64,000 nt of DNA from Paracoccus benzoatiresistens (GTDB lineage: Bacteria > Pseudomonadota > Alphaproteobacteria > Rhodobacterales > Rhodobacteraceae): the NCBI RefSeq assembly GCF_026913015.1, contig NZ_JAPTYD010000004.1:124001-188000 (forward strand). Direction: 5' to 3'. The position numbers and the translations under genes were made by a program. The notes beneath the pieces are model-generated. The model was not told the DNA's origin and did no database searches. It saw only the letters and a list, made by a program, of their open reading frames with translations. Of the stretch, positions 7,969 through 15,216 are shown piece by piece. Numbering within the stretch: the stretch's first letter is position 1; each line of letters opens with the position of its first letter.

Positions 7969-9137
7969 TCAACGGCAACCGTCTGACGAAGTCCGCCATC
8001 CGCTGGGGAATGGTCGGGGGCGGCAAGGGCAGCCAGATCGGCTATGTCCACCGGTCCGCCGCCATGCGGGACGGGTACTTCGACCTGATCGCGGGGGCCT
8101 TCGACCTGGACGCCGACCGGGGCCGCGCCTTCGGGATGGAACTGGGGCTGCAGGCCGACCGCTGCTATCCCGACCATCAGGCGATGTTCACGGCAGAAGC
8201 CGCGCGCCCTGACGGCATCCGCTGCGTGACCATCGCCACGCCGAACAACACGCATTACCCAATCACCAAGGCGGCGCTGCAGGCCGGAATTCACGTCATC
8301 TGCGAAAAGCCCCTGACCTTCACCACCGCCGAGGCGCTGGACCTGCAAGCCATCGCCAAGGCGCGCGGATTGGTCGTCGGCGTCACCTATGGCTATTCCG
8401 GCCACCAGATGATCGAGGAAGCCGCCCGCCTTGTCGCCGACGGCACCCTGGGCAAGATCCGCATCGTCAACCTGCAGTTCGCCCATGGCTTCCACAGCGC
8501 GGCGGTCGAACTGGAGAACCCCGCCGCCCGCTGGCGCGTCGATCCGGCCTTTGCAGGCCCCAGCTATGTCCTGGGGGATCTGGCGACCCATCCGCTGTAT
8601 ATCAGCGAGGTCATCTGCCCCCACCTGAAGATCAGGCGGCTGCTGTGTTCGCGGCAAAGCTTTGTCGCATCCCGCGCGCCACTGGAGGACAACGCCACGG
8701 TGCTGATGGAATATGACAGCGGCGCGGTCGGGACCTGCTGGACCTCGGCGGTGAATGCGGGGGCGATGCACAGCCAGAAGGTGCGAGTGGTGGGGTCCAA
8801 GGGATCGGTCGAATGGTGGGACGAACACCCGAACCAGTTGCGGCTGGAAATCCAGGGCGAACCCGCGCGCCTGCTGGACCGGGGGATGCCCTATCTGCAT
8901 CCGCAGTCGCTGGCCGACGACCGCATCGGCGCGGGCCATCCCGAGGGGCTTTTCGATGCCTGGGCGAACTTGCATTACCGCTTCGCGCTGGCCATCGAGG
9001 CGCACGAGGAAGGCGACCCGTCCCGCGTGGCCGATCTGCGCTATCCGGGCATCGCGGCGGGGGTCGAGGGCGTCCGTTGGGTCGAGCATTGCGTGCGGTC
9101 CGCCGACGCGGGCGGCATCTGGGTCGATTACGCCTGA
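7965..9137 (+). CDS. Gfo/Idh/MocA-family oxidoreductase
   Basis: NAD(P)-dependent sugar or cyclitol dehydrogenase of 390 residues. The N-terminal Rossmann fold carries GMVGGGKGSQIGYVH (residues 15-30), followed by ATPNNTHYP and the family motif CEKPLT (about residue 110); the catalytic-side motif GDLATHPLYISE follows at about 205. It overlaps the upstream IolE/MocC-like gene by 4 bases. The 390-residue length fits the longer inositol-dehydrogenase-like subgroup better than the short MocA proteins. In this cluster it would oxidise or reduce the substrate before or after the IolE-like step. Confidence 0.9.
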   Translation: MINGNRLTKSAIRWGMVGGGKGSQIGYVHRSAAMRDGYFDLIAGAFDLDADRGRAFGMELGLQADRCYPDHQAMFTAEAARPDGIRCVTIATPNNTHYPITKAALQAGIHVICEKPLTFTTAEALDLQAIAKARGLVVGVTYGYSGHQMIEEAARLVADGTLGKIRIVNLQFAHGFHSAAVELENPAARWRVDPAFAGPSYVLGDLATHPLYISEVICPHLKIRRLLCSRQSFVASRAPLEDNATVLMEYDSGAVGTCWTSAVNAGAMHSQKVRVVGSKGSVEWWDEHPNQLRLEIQGEPARLLDRGMPYLHPQSLADDRIGAGHPEGLFDAWANLHYRFALAIEAHEEGDPSRVADLRYPGIAAGVEGVRWVEHCVRSADAGGIWVDYA

Positions 9138-9140
9138 GGC

Positions 9141-9443
9141 CTATCGGCGCTTGCGGCGGGTGCCGCCGGGAACGCGCGACAGGAAGCCGGGCGGGCGGCG
9201 GCTGACCCATTCGGCGAAGGCGGCCAGCCGTGGATGGGCGCGCAGCGCCTCGGGCGTGTTGAAGCTGCGGGCCAGGTCCTTTTCGCTGATCGCCGCATGG
9301 ATTTCCTTGTGGCAGATGTGGTGCATCAGCACCACGGGCCCCTTGGCGCCGCCTTTGGATCGCGGGATCAGGTGATGCAGGCTTTGCGGCACATCGGGCG
9401 GGATAGGGCGGAGGCACAGGGGACAGCGGGGATCGTCGGTCAT
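9141..9443 (-). CDS. Small HNH endonuclease-like protein
   Basis: Protein of 100 residues with an HNH pattern: CPLC near the N-terminus, HHLIPRSKGG, then HHICHKEIHAAIS. Two CxxC-like and His positions suggest a zinc-supported beta-beta-alpha metal fold. The C-terminus is very basic (RVPGGTRRKRR). It converges with the oxidoreductase gene, with only 3 bases between stops. Small stand-alone HNH proteins like this are common in Rhodobacterales and have no assigned role; nothing around it suggests a restriction system. ATG 9443 or 9452 could be the start. Confidence 0.82.
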   Translation of the reverse strand: MTDDPRCPLCLRPIPPDVPQSLHHLIPRSKGGAKGPVVLMHHICHKEIHAAISEKDLARSFNTPEALRAHPRLAAFAEWVSRRPPGFLSRVPGGTRRKRR

Positions 9444-9583
9444 GCCGCCCATATGGGAAGCCCGCGCGGGAATGCACGGGGGTTGGCGGCGCGGACTGCG
9501 TTCAATCTTTGTTCACCGCCATTGTATTCCCGGCAGGGCTGTGGTTCAGGCGGCCCCGAACAAGGGCTGCCTTCCGAATCCCG

Positions 9584-10444
9584 ATGAATGCCGCTGATTT
9601 TCCCGAACAGGCCTTTTCCCCGACCCATGGCCCTGCCCCGATCCTGGCTGGCTTCGAATGCGGCCGGCTGCATTGGAACGGGCACGACCTGCTGCATTCC
9701 ACGAACCATATGCCCCATGGGGCGATGGTGCATCACTATGCCGTGGCGCGGGACCAAGGCGTCGCCGGGGCACGGGACGGCCTGTCCTGGCGCCACGACA
9801 TCGTGGCGCGCGTCAAGGCCGCCCCCGAAGGCTTTCCGGTGATCTGGGACCTTGTCCATTTCGACGCCCCGCCGCGCCCTGCCCAGCACGCGGTGGCCTG
9901 CTGCCTTGCCATGCCCCCGCATGCCTGGGCCATCGCCGTGAACGAGCCCTCGGTCGGGCGGCGGGTGTCGGGCATGACGCCCAAGCGGGCGACGGACATG
10001 GCGCTGAAGATGATGGCGACCGCCGCCTGCCTGCCCACGCGGCCGCGATTTGCCACCTGCGATCCGTTCCACCACCTGCATCCCAACGTCTTCAAGGCCA
10101 CGGACCGGCTGGTCGCCAGCGGCCATGTCCAGATGGTGGGCATCAACTATTATCCCCACCACGCCATCGAGCCCCTGCACCGCGTCCTGCGCGCCGTGGC
10201 CGACCGCTACCGCCTGCCGGTGATGATAACGGAAACCGGCTGGCACCAGGACCTTCCCGCCGCACATCGCCGCTTTCCCCGTGTCCGGGACCGCTGGGAC
10301 TGGCTGGCCCATGTCCAAGCCGAGATCGACCGGTCGGGCGTGCCCGTCGCGGGCCTCTGCTGGTATCCGTGGCTGGACATGCCGGCCTGGGACAATCCCC
10401 ATCACGGCCGCTGGCCCTGCGGCTGGCCCGGGCGGCAGGCCTGA
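9584..10444 (+). CDS. Glycoside hydrolase-like (clan A type) protein
   Basis: Cytoplasmic-looking protein of about 286 residues with no signal peptide. It has two glutamate motifs of retaining clan-A glycosidases: VNEPS (acid/base) in the middle and ITETGWH (nucleophile) toward the C-terminus, plus HVQMVGINYYPHH as a substrate-strand segment. It is shorter than normal GH1 enzymes (about 450). ATG 9584 is preferred over an upstream TTG. Substrate unknown. It ends 66 bases before the convergent PRC-barrel gene, with a strong hairpin between them. Confidence 0.75.
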   Translation: MNAADFPEQAFSPTHGPAPILAGFECGRLHWNGHDLLHSTNHMPHGAMVHHYAVARDQGVAGARDGLSWRHDIVARVKAAPEGFPVIWDLVHFDAPPRPAQHAVACCLAMPPHAWAIAVNEPSVGRRVSGMTPKRATDMALKMMATAACLPTRPRFATCDPFHHLHPNVFKATDRLVASGHVQMVGINYYPHHAIEPLHRVLRAVADRYRLPVMITETGWHQDLPAAHRRFPRVRDRWDWLAHVQAEIDRSGVPVAGLCWYPWLDMPAWDNPHHGRWPCGWPGRQA

Positions 10445-10456
10445 GGGCACGCGAAA

Positions 10457-10484
10457 GGCCCGGGGGCGTGCCGCACCCCGGGCC
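10457..10484. terminator. Hairpin between convergent genes (bidirectional terminator candidate)
   Basis: Perfect 9-bp GC stem GGCCCGGGG/CCCCGGGCC with a 10-base loop between the glycosidase-like gene (+) and the PRC-barrel gene (-). Only a short TTT follows on the minus strand and none on the plus strand, so it would work better for the minus-strand gene. Confidence 0.55.
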
Positions 10485-10509
10485 CGGCGCCTTGCCGGCA
10501 GCTTGGACG

Positions 10510-11031
10510 TCAGTCGCGCTCGGGCCAGTCGAATTCCGGCGCGCTTTCCAGCGCGGCACGGTCGGCCATGAAGACGATGAAATAGTCGTCCTCGGAATCG
10601 CCGTCGCGGATCACGCGCAGCTGGTCCATCGAGACCGAAACGGTCTTTTCCCCCAGCCCCAGGAAGCCGCCGATATCGACCAGCACCGCCTTGACCTCGC
10701 CGGTTTCGCTGATCACCAGATCGTCGATCTCGCCGATGCTGTCCCAGCCTTCGTCGGCATCGTTGTAGGTCGCGGACGTGTCGGGATCGGTTTCGGACAC
10801 GTAAAGGTTCTTCTCGATGAAGTCATCGGCCGACATGTCGGTCGGGACCGCCATATAGCCAAATCCGCCCTCGGTGGACGCAGGCGCCGTTGCGGTGGCG
10901 GCGGGGGCCGCCGTGGTGGTACCGGCGGCGGGTGCCTCGGTCGTGGCGGGTGCTGGCTCTGCCGTTGTTTGCGCCAGGACCGGGCCAGCAAGCATGGCAA
11001 TCATGGCGGTCGATGTCAGCAGCTTCGTCAT
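10510..11031 (-). CDS. Secreted PRC-barrel domain protein
   Basis: Exported protein of 173 residues: signal peptide MTKLLTSTAMIAMLAGPVLAQ, a low-complexity Ala/Thr/Pro linker (about residues 22-55), then a PRC-barrel domain with WDSIGEIDDLVISETGEVKAVLVDIGGFLGLGEKTVSV. Start ATG 11031 has an excellent AAGGAGATATCC site. PRC-barrel proteins of this kind are frequent periplasmic proteins in Rhodobacterales, often linked to stress or envelope functions; the biochemical role is unknown. It is acidic throughout and ends in EFDWPERD. Confidence 0.88.
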   Translation of the reverse strand: MTKLLTSTAMIAMLAGPVLAQTTAEPAPATTEAPAAGTTTAAPAATATAPASTEGGFGYMAVPTDMSADDFIEKNLYVSETDPDTSATYNDADEGWDSIGEIDDLVISETGEVKAVLVDIGGFLGLGEKTVSVSMDQLRVIRDGDSEDDYFIVFMADRAALESAPEFDWPERD

Positions 11032-11259
11032 TGGATATCTCCTTCAGCAGACCCACAGGGGGCATGGCCGAAGAACTTGTCATATCAGAAGAAGTTCCGG
11101 CCGAATGTCCCGGAAAAGACAAACCATTTCGTGACCTGACCCCCGTTGCGCGCAGGTTTCCCCTGATCTGCCGCCCGGATGCGGGCTATCAAAAAGCAAG
11201 CACAGGAACATAACATTTGCTCGCCGGTTTGCCTCCTATCGCACAACAGGAGATCAAGG

Positions 11260-11742
11260 ATGGAACGTAGAACGCTTTTTGCGGCGGGGGCGCTGGCCGC
11301 CGTGATGCCCGTCGCTCGCCTTGCCTATGCCCAGGCCGCACCCGATGCGGAAAAGCAGAACATCCTGCTGGGCGGAAACTTCGCCCTGCTGACCAGCCGC
11401 ATGGCGGTCGACAAGGCGACGGACCCCGCCGTCAAGGCCTTTGCCGGTCTCGAGGTCTCCGAGCAGGAAGCCGTCGCCCGCGCCTTCGGGGCCGCCCCCT
11501 CTGACCAGGTGACGACGGAACATGCCGCGATGATGGAACAACTGGCCGCCATGTCGGGCGCGGAATTCGACCGCATGTACCTGCAAGGCCAGATGACCGG
11601 GCACGAGCAGCTGCGCTCCCTTCATTCCGCCTATGCCGAAAACGGCAGCGATCCCATGGCAAAGGGCGCCTCGATCGTGGCGGTGCCGGCGATCGATTCC
11701 CACATGTCGATGCTTCGGGCGATCCAGCAAAGATTGGGCTGA
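11260..11742 (+). CDS. DUF4142 family exported protein
   Basis: Exported helical protein of 160 residues. The signal peptide MERRTLFAAGALAAVMPVARLAYAQ is followed by a four-helix DUF4142 domain (AVDKATDPAVKAFAGLEVSEQEAV; LAAMSGAEFDRMYLQGQMTGHEQL; IDSHMSMLRAIQQRLG). Start ATG 11260 follows CAGGAGATCAAGG. The family is often tied to oxidative or envelope stress but has no defined activity. The patatin gene follows after 3 bases, so they are co-transcribed. A decayed second copy of the start of such a gene, with nearly the same ribosome site, lies at 38095-38208. Confidence 0.9.
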   Translation: MERRTLFAAGALAAVMPVARLAYAQAAPDAEKQNILLGGNFALLTSRMAVDKATDPAVKAFAGLEVSEQEAVARAFGAAPSDQVTTEHAAMMEQLAAMSGAEFDRMYLQGQMTGHEQLRSLHSAYAENGSDPMAKGASIVAVPAIDSHMSMLRAIQQRLG

Positions 11743-11745
11743 TCC

Positions 11746-12669
11746 TTGGAGACCTGGCTTTGCCTTGCCGGCGGGAACGCGCTTGGCGCGTTTCATGTCG
11801 GGGCTTGGCAGGCGATCGAGGCGTCGGGGATGCGGGTCACACGCATCGCCGGTGCCTCGATCGGTGCCGTCGTCGCCGCCCTGATCGCGGGAAGTCCGCC
11901 CGACCGGCGCGACAACACATTGCGCCAGTTTCTGTCGCACGTCGGCCAAAGAAGATCGCTGACGGGGCGTCGCGCGGCCGTGGCCGGCCTGCTTGCGATG
12001 GGCCATCCGACGCTGTTCGTGCCTTCCTGGCCCGGCATCTGGGAAATCCTGCCCGGCATGCCCGCCGACCGCGCGCTGTTCCGCCGCGACCGCATGAAGC
12101 ACCTTTTCGAGGAACTGATCGACTTTGACCGCCTGAACAGCGGCGACATCGAGGTAACCGTCACCGCGCTGGACGCCGAGACGGGCGAGGTCGTGGCCTT
12201 CCGCAATACCGAAGGACCGCTTGGCATCGATCACCTGCTGGCCAGCACCGCCCTGCCCGTCCTGTTTCGTCCGGTCCGGATCGGAGAGCGGTATTTCCTG
12301 GATTCCGGCACCTGCGAGAACCTGCCGCTTCGCCCGCTGCTGGATCGTCCGGGCGACGCCCTGATCCTGGCGCTGGATCTCTATGAACTGCAGAAACCCT
12401 TGACGCCCACCATGGACGGCGTGGCCTGCCGCGCGCAGGAACTGGTCTTTGCCGGCCAGTCCGCCCGGATCATCCAGAGCTGCGACCTGACCGACCGCCG
12501 CTTTCGCCACGTCATCCTGACCGATCCCGAGGACGATTTCGCGGGCAAGGCCTTCAACTATGGCCGCGAAAGGCTGGAACACCGCATGCGCTTGGGGCGG
12601 CAACAGACCGCCGCCAGTCTCAGCAACCTGGAACCTCGCGCGATACCCCAGCAGGAAGACAACCGCTAG
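11746..12669 (+). CDS. Patatin-like phospholipase
   Basis: Lipid acyl hydrolase of 307 residues. The oxyanion loop LAGGNALGAFHVG (residues 6-18), nucleophile motif GASIG (about residue 37) and the catalytic Asp in LDSGTCENLPLRPLL (about 187) are all present, so the Ser-Asp dyad looks intact. No signal peptide, so probably cytoplasmic or membrane-associated. It begins with TTG 11746, three bases after the DUF4142 stop, implying translational coupling. It converges with the tartrate dehydrogenase gene. Confidence 0.88.
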   Translation: METWLCLAGGNALGAFHVGAWQAIEASGMRVTRIAGASIGAVVAALIAGSPPDRRDNTLRQFLSHVGQRRSLTGRRAAVAGLLAMGHPTLFVPSWPGIWEILPGMPADRALFRRDRMKHLFEELIDFDRLNSGDIEVTVTALDAETGEVVAFRNTEGPLGIDHLLASTALPVLFRPVRIGERYFLDSGTCENLPLRPLLDRPGDALILALDLYELQKPLTPTMDGVACRAQELVFAGQSARIIQSCDLTDRRFRHVILTDPEDDFAGKAFNYGRERLEHRMRLGRQQTAASLSNLEPRAIPQQEDNR

Positions 12670-12824
12670 GACGGTTGTCCTGATGGCCGGAAGGTCCAGC
12701 CCGAAAGGGTGGCTGGTTCGTCACCTCCGTATCGGGTCGGACGATCCACCGGCCGTCGATCAGCGCCGGAGCAGATCGGCGCCATTCAGCACGGTGCAGA
12801 TATCGGGCTGTGCGATCATGTGGT

Positions 12825-13877
12825 TCATGCGTTTTCCTCCAGGGCGGCCAGGACAGCCGCCGTGATGGCATCGGTGCCGTGCGACCCGGGGCGGATGCCG
12901 ATGCCTTTGGCGGTCGCGGATTCGATAGCGGCCAGCACCGCGTCGGCGGCGGGCTTTTCGCCCAGATGCTCCAGCATCATCGCGCCCGACCAGATCGCGG
13001 CGATCGGATTGGCGATGTTCCTGCCCGCGATGTCGGGGGCCGATCCGTGGACGGGTTCGAACATCGATGGGCCGCTGCGGTCGGGGCAGATATTGGCCGA
13101 GGCCGCAAAGCCCAGGCCCCCCTGGATCGCCGCGCCCAGGTCGGTCAGGATGTCGCCGAACAGATTGGACGCCACGACCACGTCGAGATCCTGCGGGGCC
13201 ATCACCATCCTGGCGGCCATCGCGTCGATATGCATGTGGCTGACGGTCACGTCCGGGTATTCGGCGGCGATTTCCCGCGTCACCTCGTCCCAGAAGACCA
13301 TCGAGTATTTCTGCGCGTTCGACTTCGTGACCGAGGTCAGGTGCTTCCTGCGCGCCCGCGCCTGTTCAAAGCCGAAGCGGATGATGCGTTCCACGCCCTT
13401 GCGGGTGAAGATCGCGGTTTCCGTCGCAACCTCGTTATCCTTGCCCTGGTGGACCCGCCCGCCCGCGCCGGAATATTCGCCCTCGGTGTTCTCGCGGATG
13501 CAGAGGATGTCGAAGCCCTGCGCCTTCAGCGGGCCTTCCACGCCGGGCAGCAGCCGGTGCGGGCGGATGTTGGCGTATTGGTCGAAGGCCTTGCGGATCG
13601 GCAGCAGCAGGCCATGCAATGACACCGAATCCGGCACCGTGGCGGGCCAGCCGACCGCGCCCAGATAGATCGCGTCAAAGGGGCGCAGCTGTTCGATCCC
13701 GTCCTCGGGCATCATCCGGCCGGTCGCCAGATATGTCTCGCAGGACCAGTCGAAGCGGGTCGGCTCCAGCGTGAAGCCGAAGCGCGCGGCCGCGGACTCC
13801 AGCACCTGCATCGTGGCATCGGTCACATCAACGCCGATGCCGTCGCCGGGGATCAGCGCGATCTTGTGGGCGGTCAT
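12825..13877 (-). CDS. ttuC: Tartrate dehydrogenase/decarboxylase or D-malate dehydrogenase
   Basis: NAD-dependent beta-decarboxylating dehydrogenase of 350 residues, in the isocitrate/isopropylmalate dehydrogenase family. Evidence: IALIPGDGIGVDVTDATMQVLE (residues 5-26), GPLKAQGFDILCIRENTEGEYSGAG, the catalytic segment TSVTKSNAQKYSMVFWDEV, DLDVVVASNLFGDILTDLGAAIQGGLG with metal-binding Asp residues, and EPVHGSAPDIAGRNIANPIA. The SLHGLLLPIRKAFDQYANIRP segment is characteristic of tartrate/D-malate enzymes. Start ATG 13877 is preceded by GAAGGAGAAGACC. That ribosome site overlaps the stop of an aldehyde dehydrogenase remnant, so the gene once sat downstream of an aldehyde dehydrogenase. Confidence 0.9.
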   Translation of the reverse strand: MTAHKIALIPGDGIGVDVTDATMQVLESAAARFGFTLEPTRFDWSCETYLATGRMMPEDGIEQLRPFDAIYLGAVGWPATVPDSVSLHGLLLPIRKAFDQYANIRPHRLLPGVEGPLKAQGFDILCIRENTEGEYSGAGGRVHQGKDNEVATETAIFTRKGVERIIRFGFEQARARRKHLTSVTKSNAQKYSMVFWDEVTREIAAEYPDVTVSHMHIDAMAARMVMAPQDLDVVVASNLFGDILTDLGAAIQGGLGFAASANICPDRSGPSMFEPVHGSAPDIAGRNIANPIAAIWSGAMMLEHLGEKPAADAVLAAIESATAKGIGIRPGSHGTDAITAAVLAALEENA

Positions 13878-13888
13878 GGTCTTCTCCT

Positions 13889-13975
13889 TCAGATGTCGAT
13901 CAGCACCGATTTCGTGCGGCGGTTCGCAGCAAATGCCTCGCGCCCCAGGTCCTTGCCAACCCCCGATGCCTTCCA
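13889..13975 (-). pseudogene. Aldehyde dehydrogenase, C-terminal remnant
   Basis: In the minus-strand frame ending at the TGA at 13891-13889, 28 codons read as the extreme C-terminus of an NAD-dependent aldehyde dehydrogenase: WKASGVGKDLGREAF then ANRRTKSVLIDI. The Trp-Lys-x-Ser-Gly-Val-Gly and Thr-Lys-Ser-Val-Leu-Ile-Asp pattern is diagnostic of the family. The frame is closed by a stop immediately upstream of SWK, and the other 450 or so residues are missing. This is a deletion scar left in front of the tartrate dehydrogenase gene. Confidence 0.75.
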
Positions 13976-14059
13976 GCTTCAAATCGGCAGGATATGAGCG
14001 CGCGGCCCAGGGTGCGACGCCGCGACAGGATTTCGGTCTGCGGGAAGACGCTGCCGCCC

Positions 14060-14978
14060 TTACGGCCCCGACCGGGACGGCCCCGACCAGCGAAGCGAGG
14101 TGATCGCCGCCGCGCGAAGCGTTTCGGCATAACGGCGGTAGTCCACCAGCCGTGCCTCGTAAAGCTCGGCCACGGCGGTGCGGCCGCTGTCGCGGGCATC
14201 CCCTGCCATTCGTTCAAGCAGCGTGACGCGTTCCTCCATCACCCGCATGGCCATGCGGATCGCCTCGTCGGACGCCTTGGCAGTGCGGGCAGGAAATCGG
14301 ACTGGGACCGGAGATCTTCGACAGTTCGGAACTGCCCAGACGACGGCCTGCCGCGATCTCGACTTCCAGCCGCAACCCGTGCGAGGGGTGGTGATCGCCC
14401 GTGGCGACGCGGCCGGCGATCTCGGTCAGGGTGCGGGCAAGATCGTCGCGGTGGACCACATGATCCACCTGGGTCGCCTCCAGCGCGGCAAGCGGCATTT
14501 CGTCTGCCTTGGCGGCAAGCGGATGCTGCACGACCGCCGTGCCGCCGCAGGACTTGATCGCATGCAGGCCCGCTGCGCCGTCATCCAGCATTCCCGACAG
14601 CACCAGCCCCACGGCCCTCGGACCATAGGACAGGGCCACGGACCTGAACATCGGGTCGATGGCGGGGCGGACCATGTTTTCGCGCGGTCCGTCGCCCAGC
14701 CGGATCGTGTCGCCGATCACCAGAAGGTGCCGGTCGGGTGGCGCGACATAGACATGGCCGCTTTCGACGGGCTGGCCGTCGAGGGCCCCGATGACCGGCA
14801 GCGCACTCTTCGAATTCAGGTTCTCGGCCAGGATGCCTGCTGAATGGGCAGAGATGCGGGTGGTAACAAAGATGCTCGCCGGCAGATCCGGCGCCAGGCC
14901 GCCCAGGAGGGTCCGAAGCACCTCTCCGCTGCCGATCGAGCCACCGTTGGCGAGAATGTTCTTTTTCTGCTGGTTCAC
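14060..14978 (-). pseudogene. CheB-like methylesterase, internally deleted and frameshifted
   Basis: A stand-alone CheB-type methylesterase domain starts at GTG 14978 (GAGGAA upstream): GGSIGSGEVL, HVYVAPPDRHLLV, GPRENMVRPAIDPMFRSVA, VLSGMLDDGAAGLHAIKSCGGTAVVQHP. The usual C-terminal zinc-ribbon-like region begins (ISCPHCQG, near 14285) but then goes out of frame. The distal helical segment (ASDEAIRMAMRVMEERVTLLERMA) resumes in another frame and runs to 14060. About 30 expected residues around the second Cys pair are missing. The catalytic His region, normally like VQHMP, reads VTTRISAH. Both points suggest a dead gene. If the first frame is translated alone it ends near 14214. Confidence 0.7.
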
Positions 14979-15216
14979 ACGATTCCTCGCCCCTTCGGGT
15001 CCGATATCGTTCCGCGTGCCCAGCAAGGGCAGCAAAGCGTGGGGCGGAAATTTCCGGGGCCTTTCCGGGTCCGGTCAGCCGGTGCCCATGCCGGGCAGCG
15101 GAAGACCGCAGCTGGTGCTGAGGCCAGCCTGTTCGCCAAGGCAGGTCCGTCGCAATTGAACGACCACCTGCCCGGTACGTTGGCCGCAGGCGGAAGCGGC
15201 AGACAACGAAGGGATC

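Noticed and set aside
9141-9443. HNH nuclease as part of a restriction or defence system
   Set aside because: No methyltransferase, helicase or other defence gene lies nearby; it stands alone between metabolic genes.
11254-12603. A 449-codon minus-strand open frame across the DUF4142 and patatin genes
   Set aside because: It spans two well-supported plus-strand genes and has no recognisable domain.
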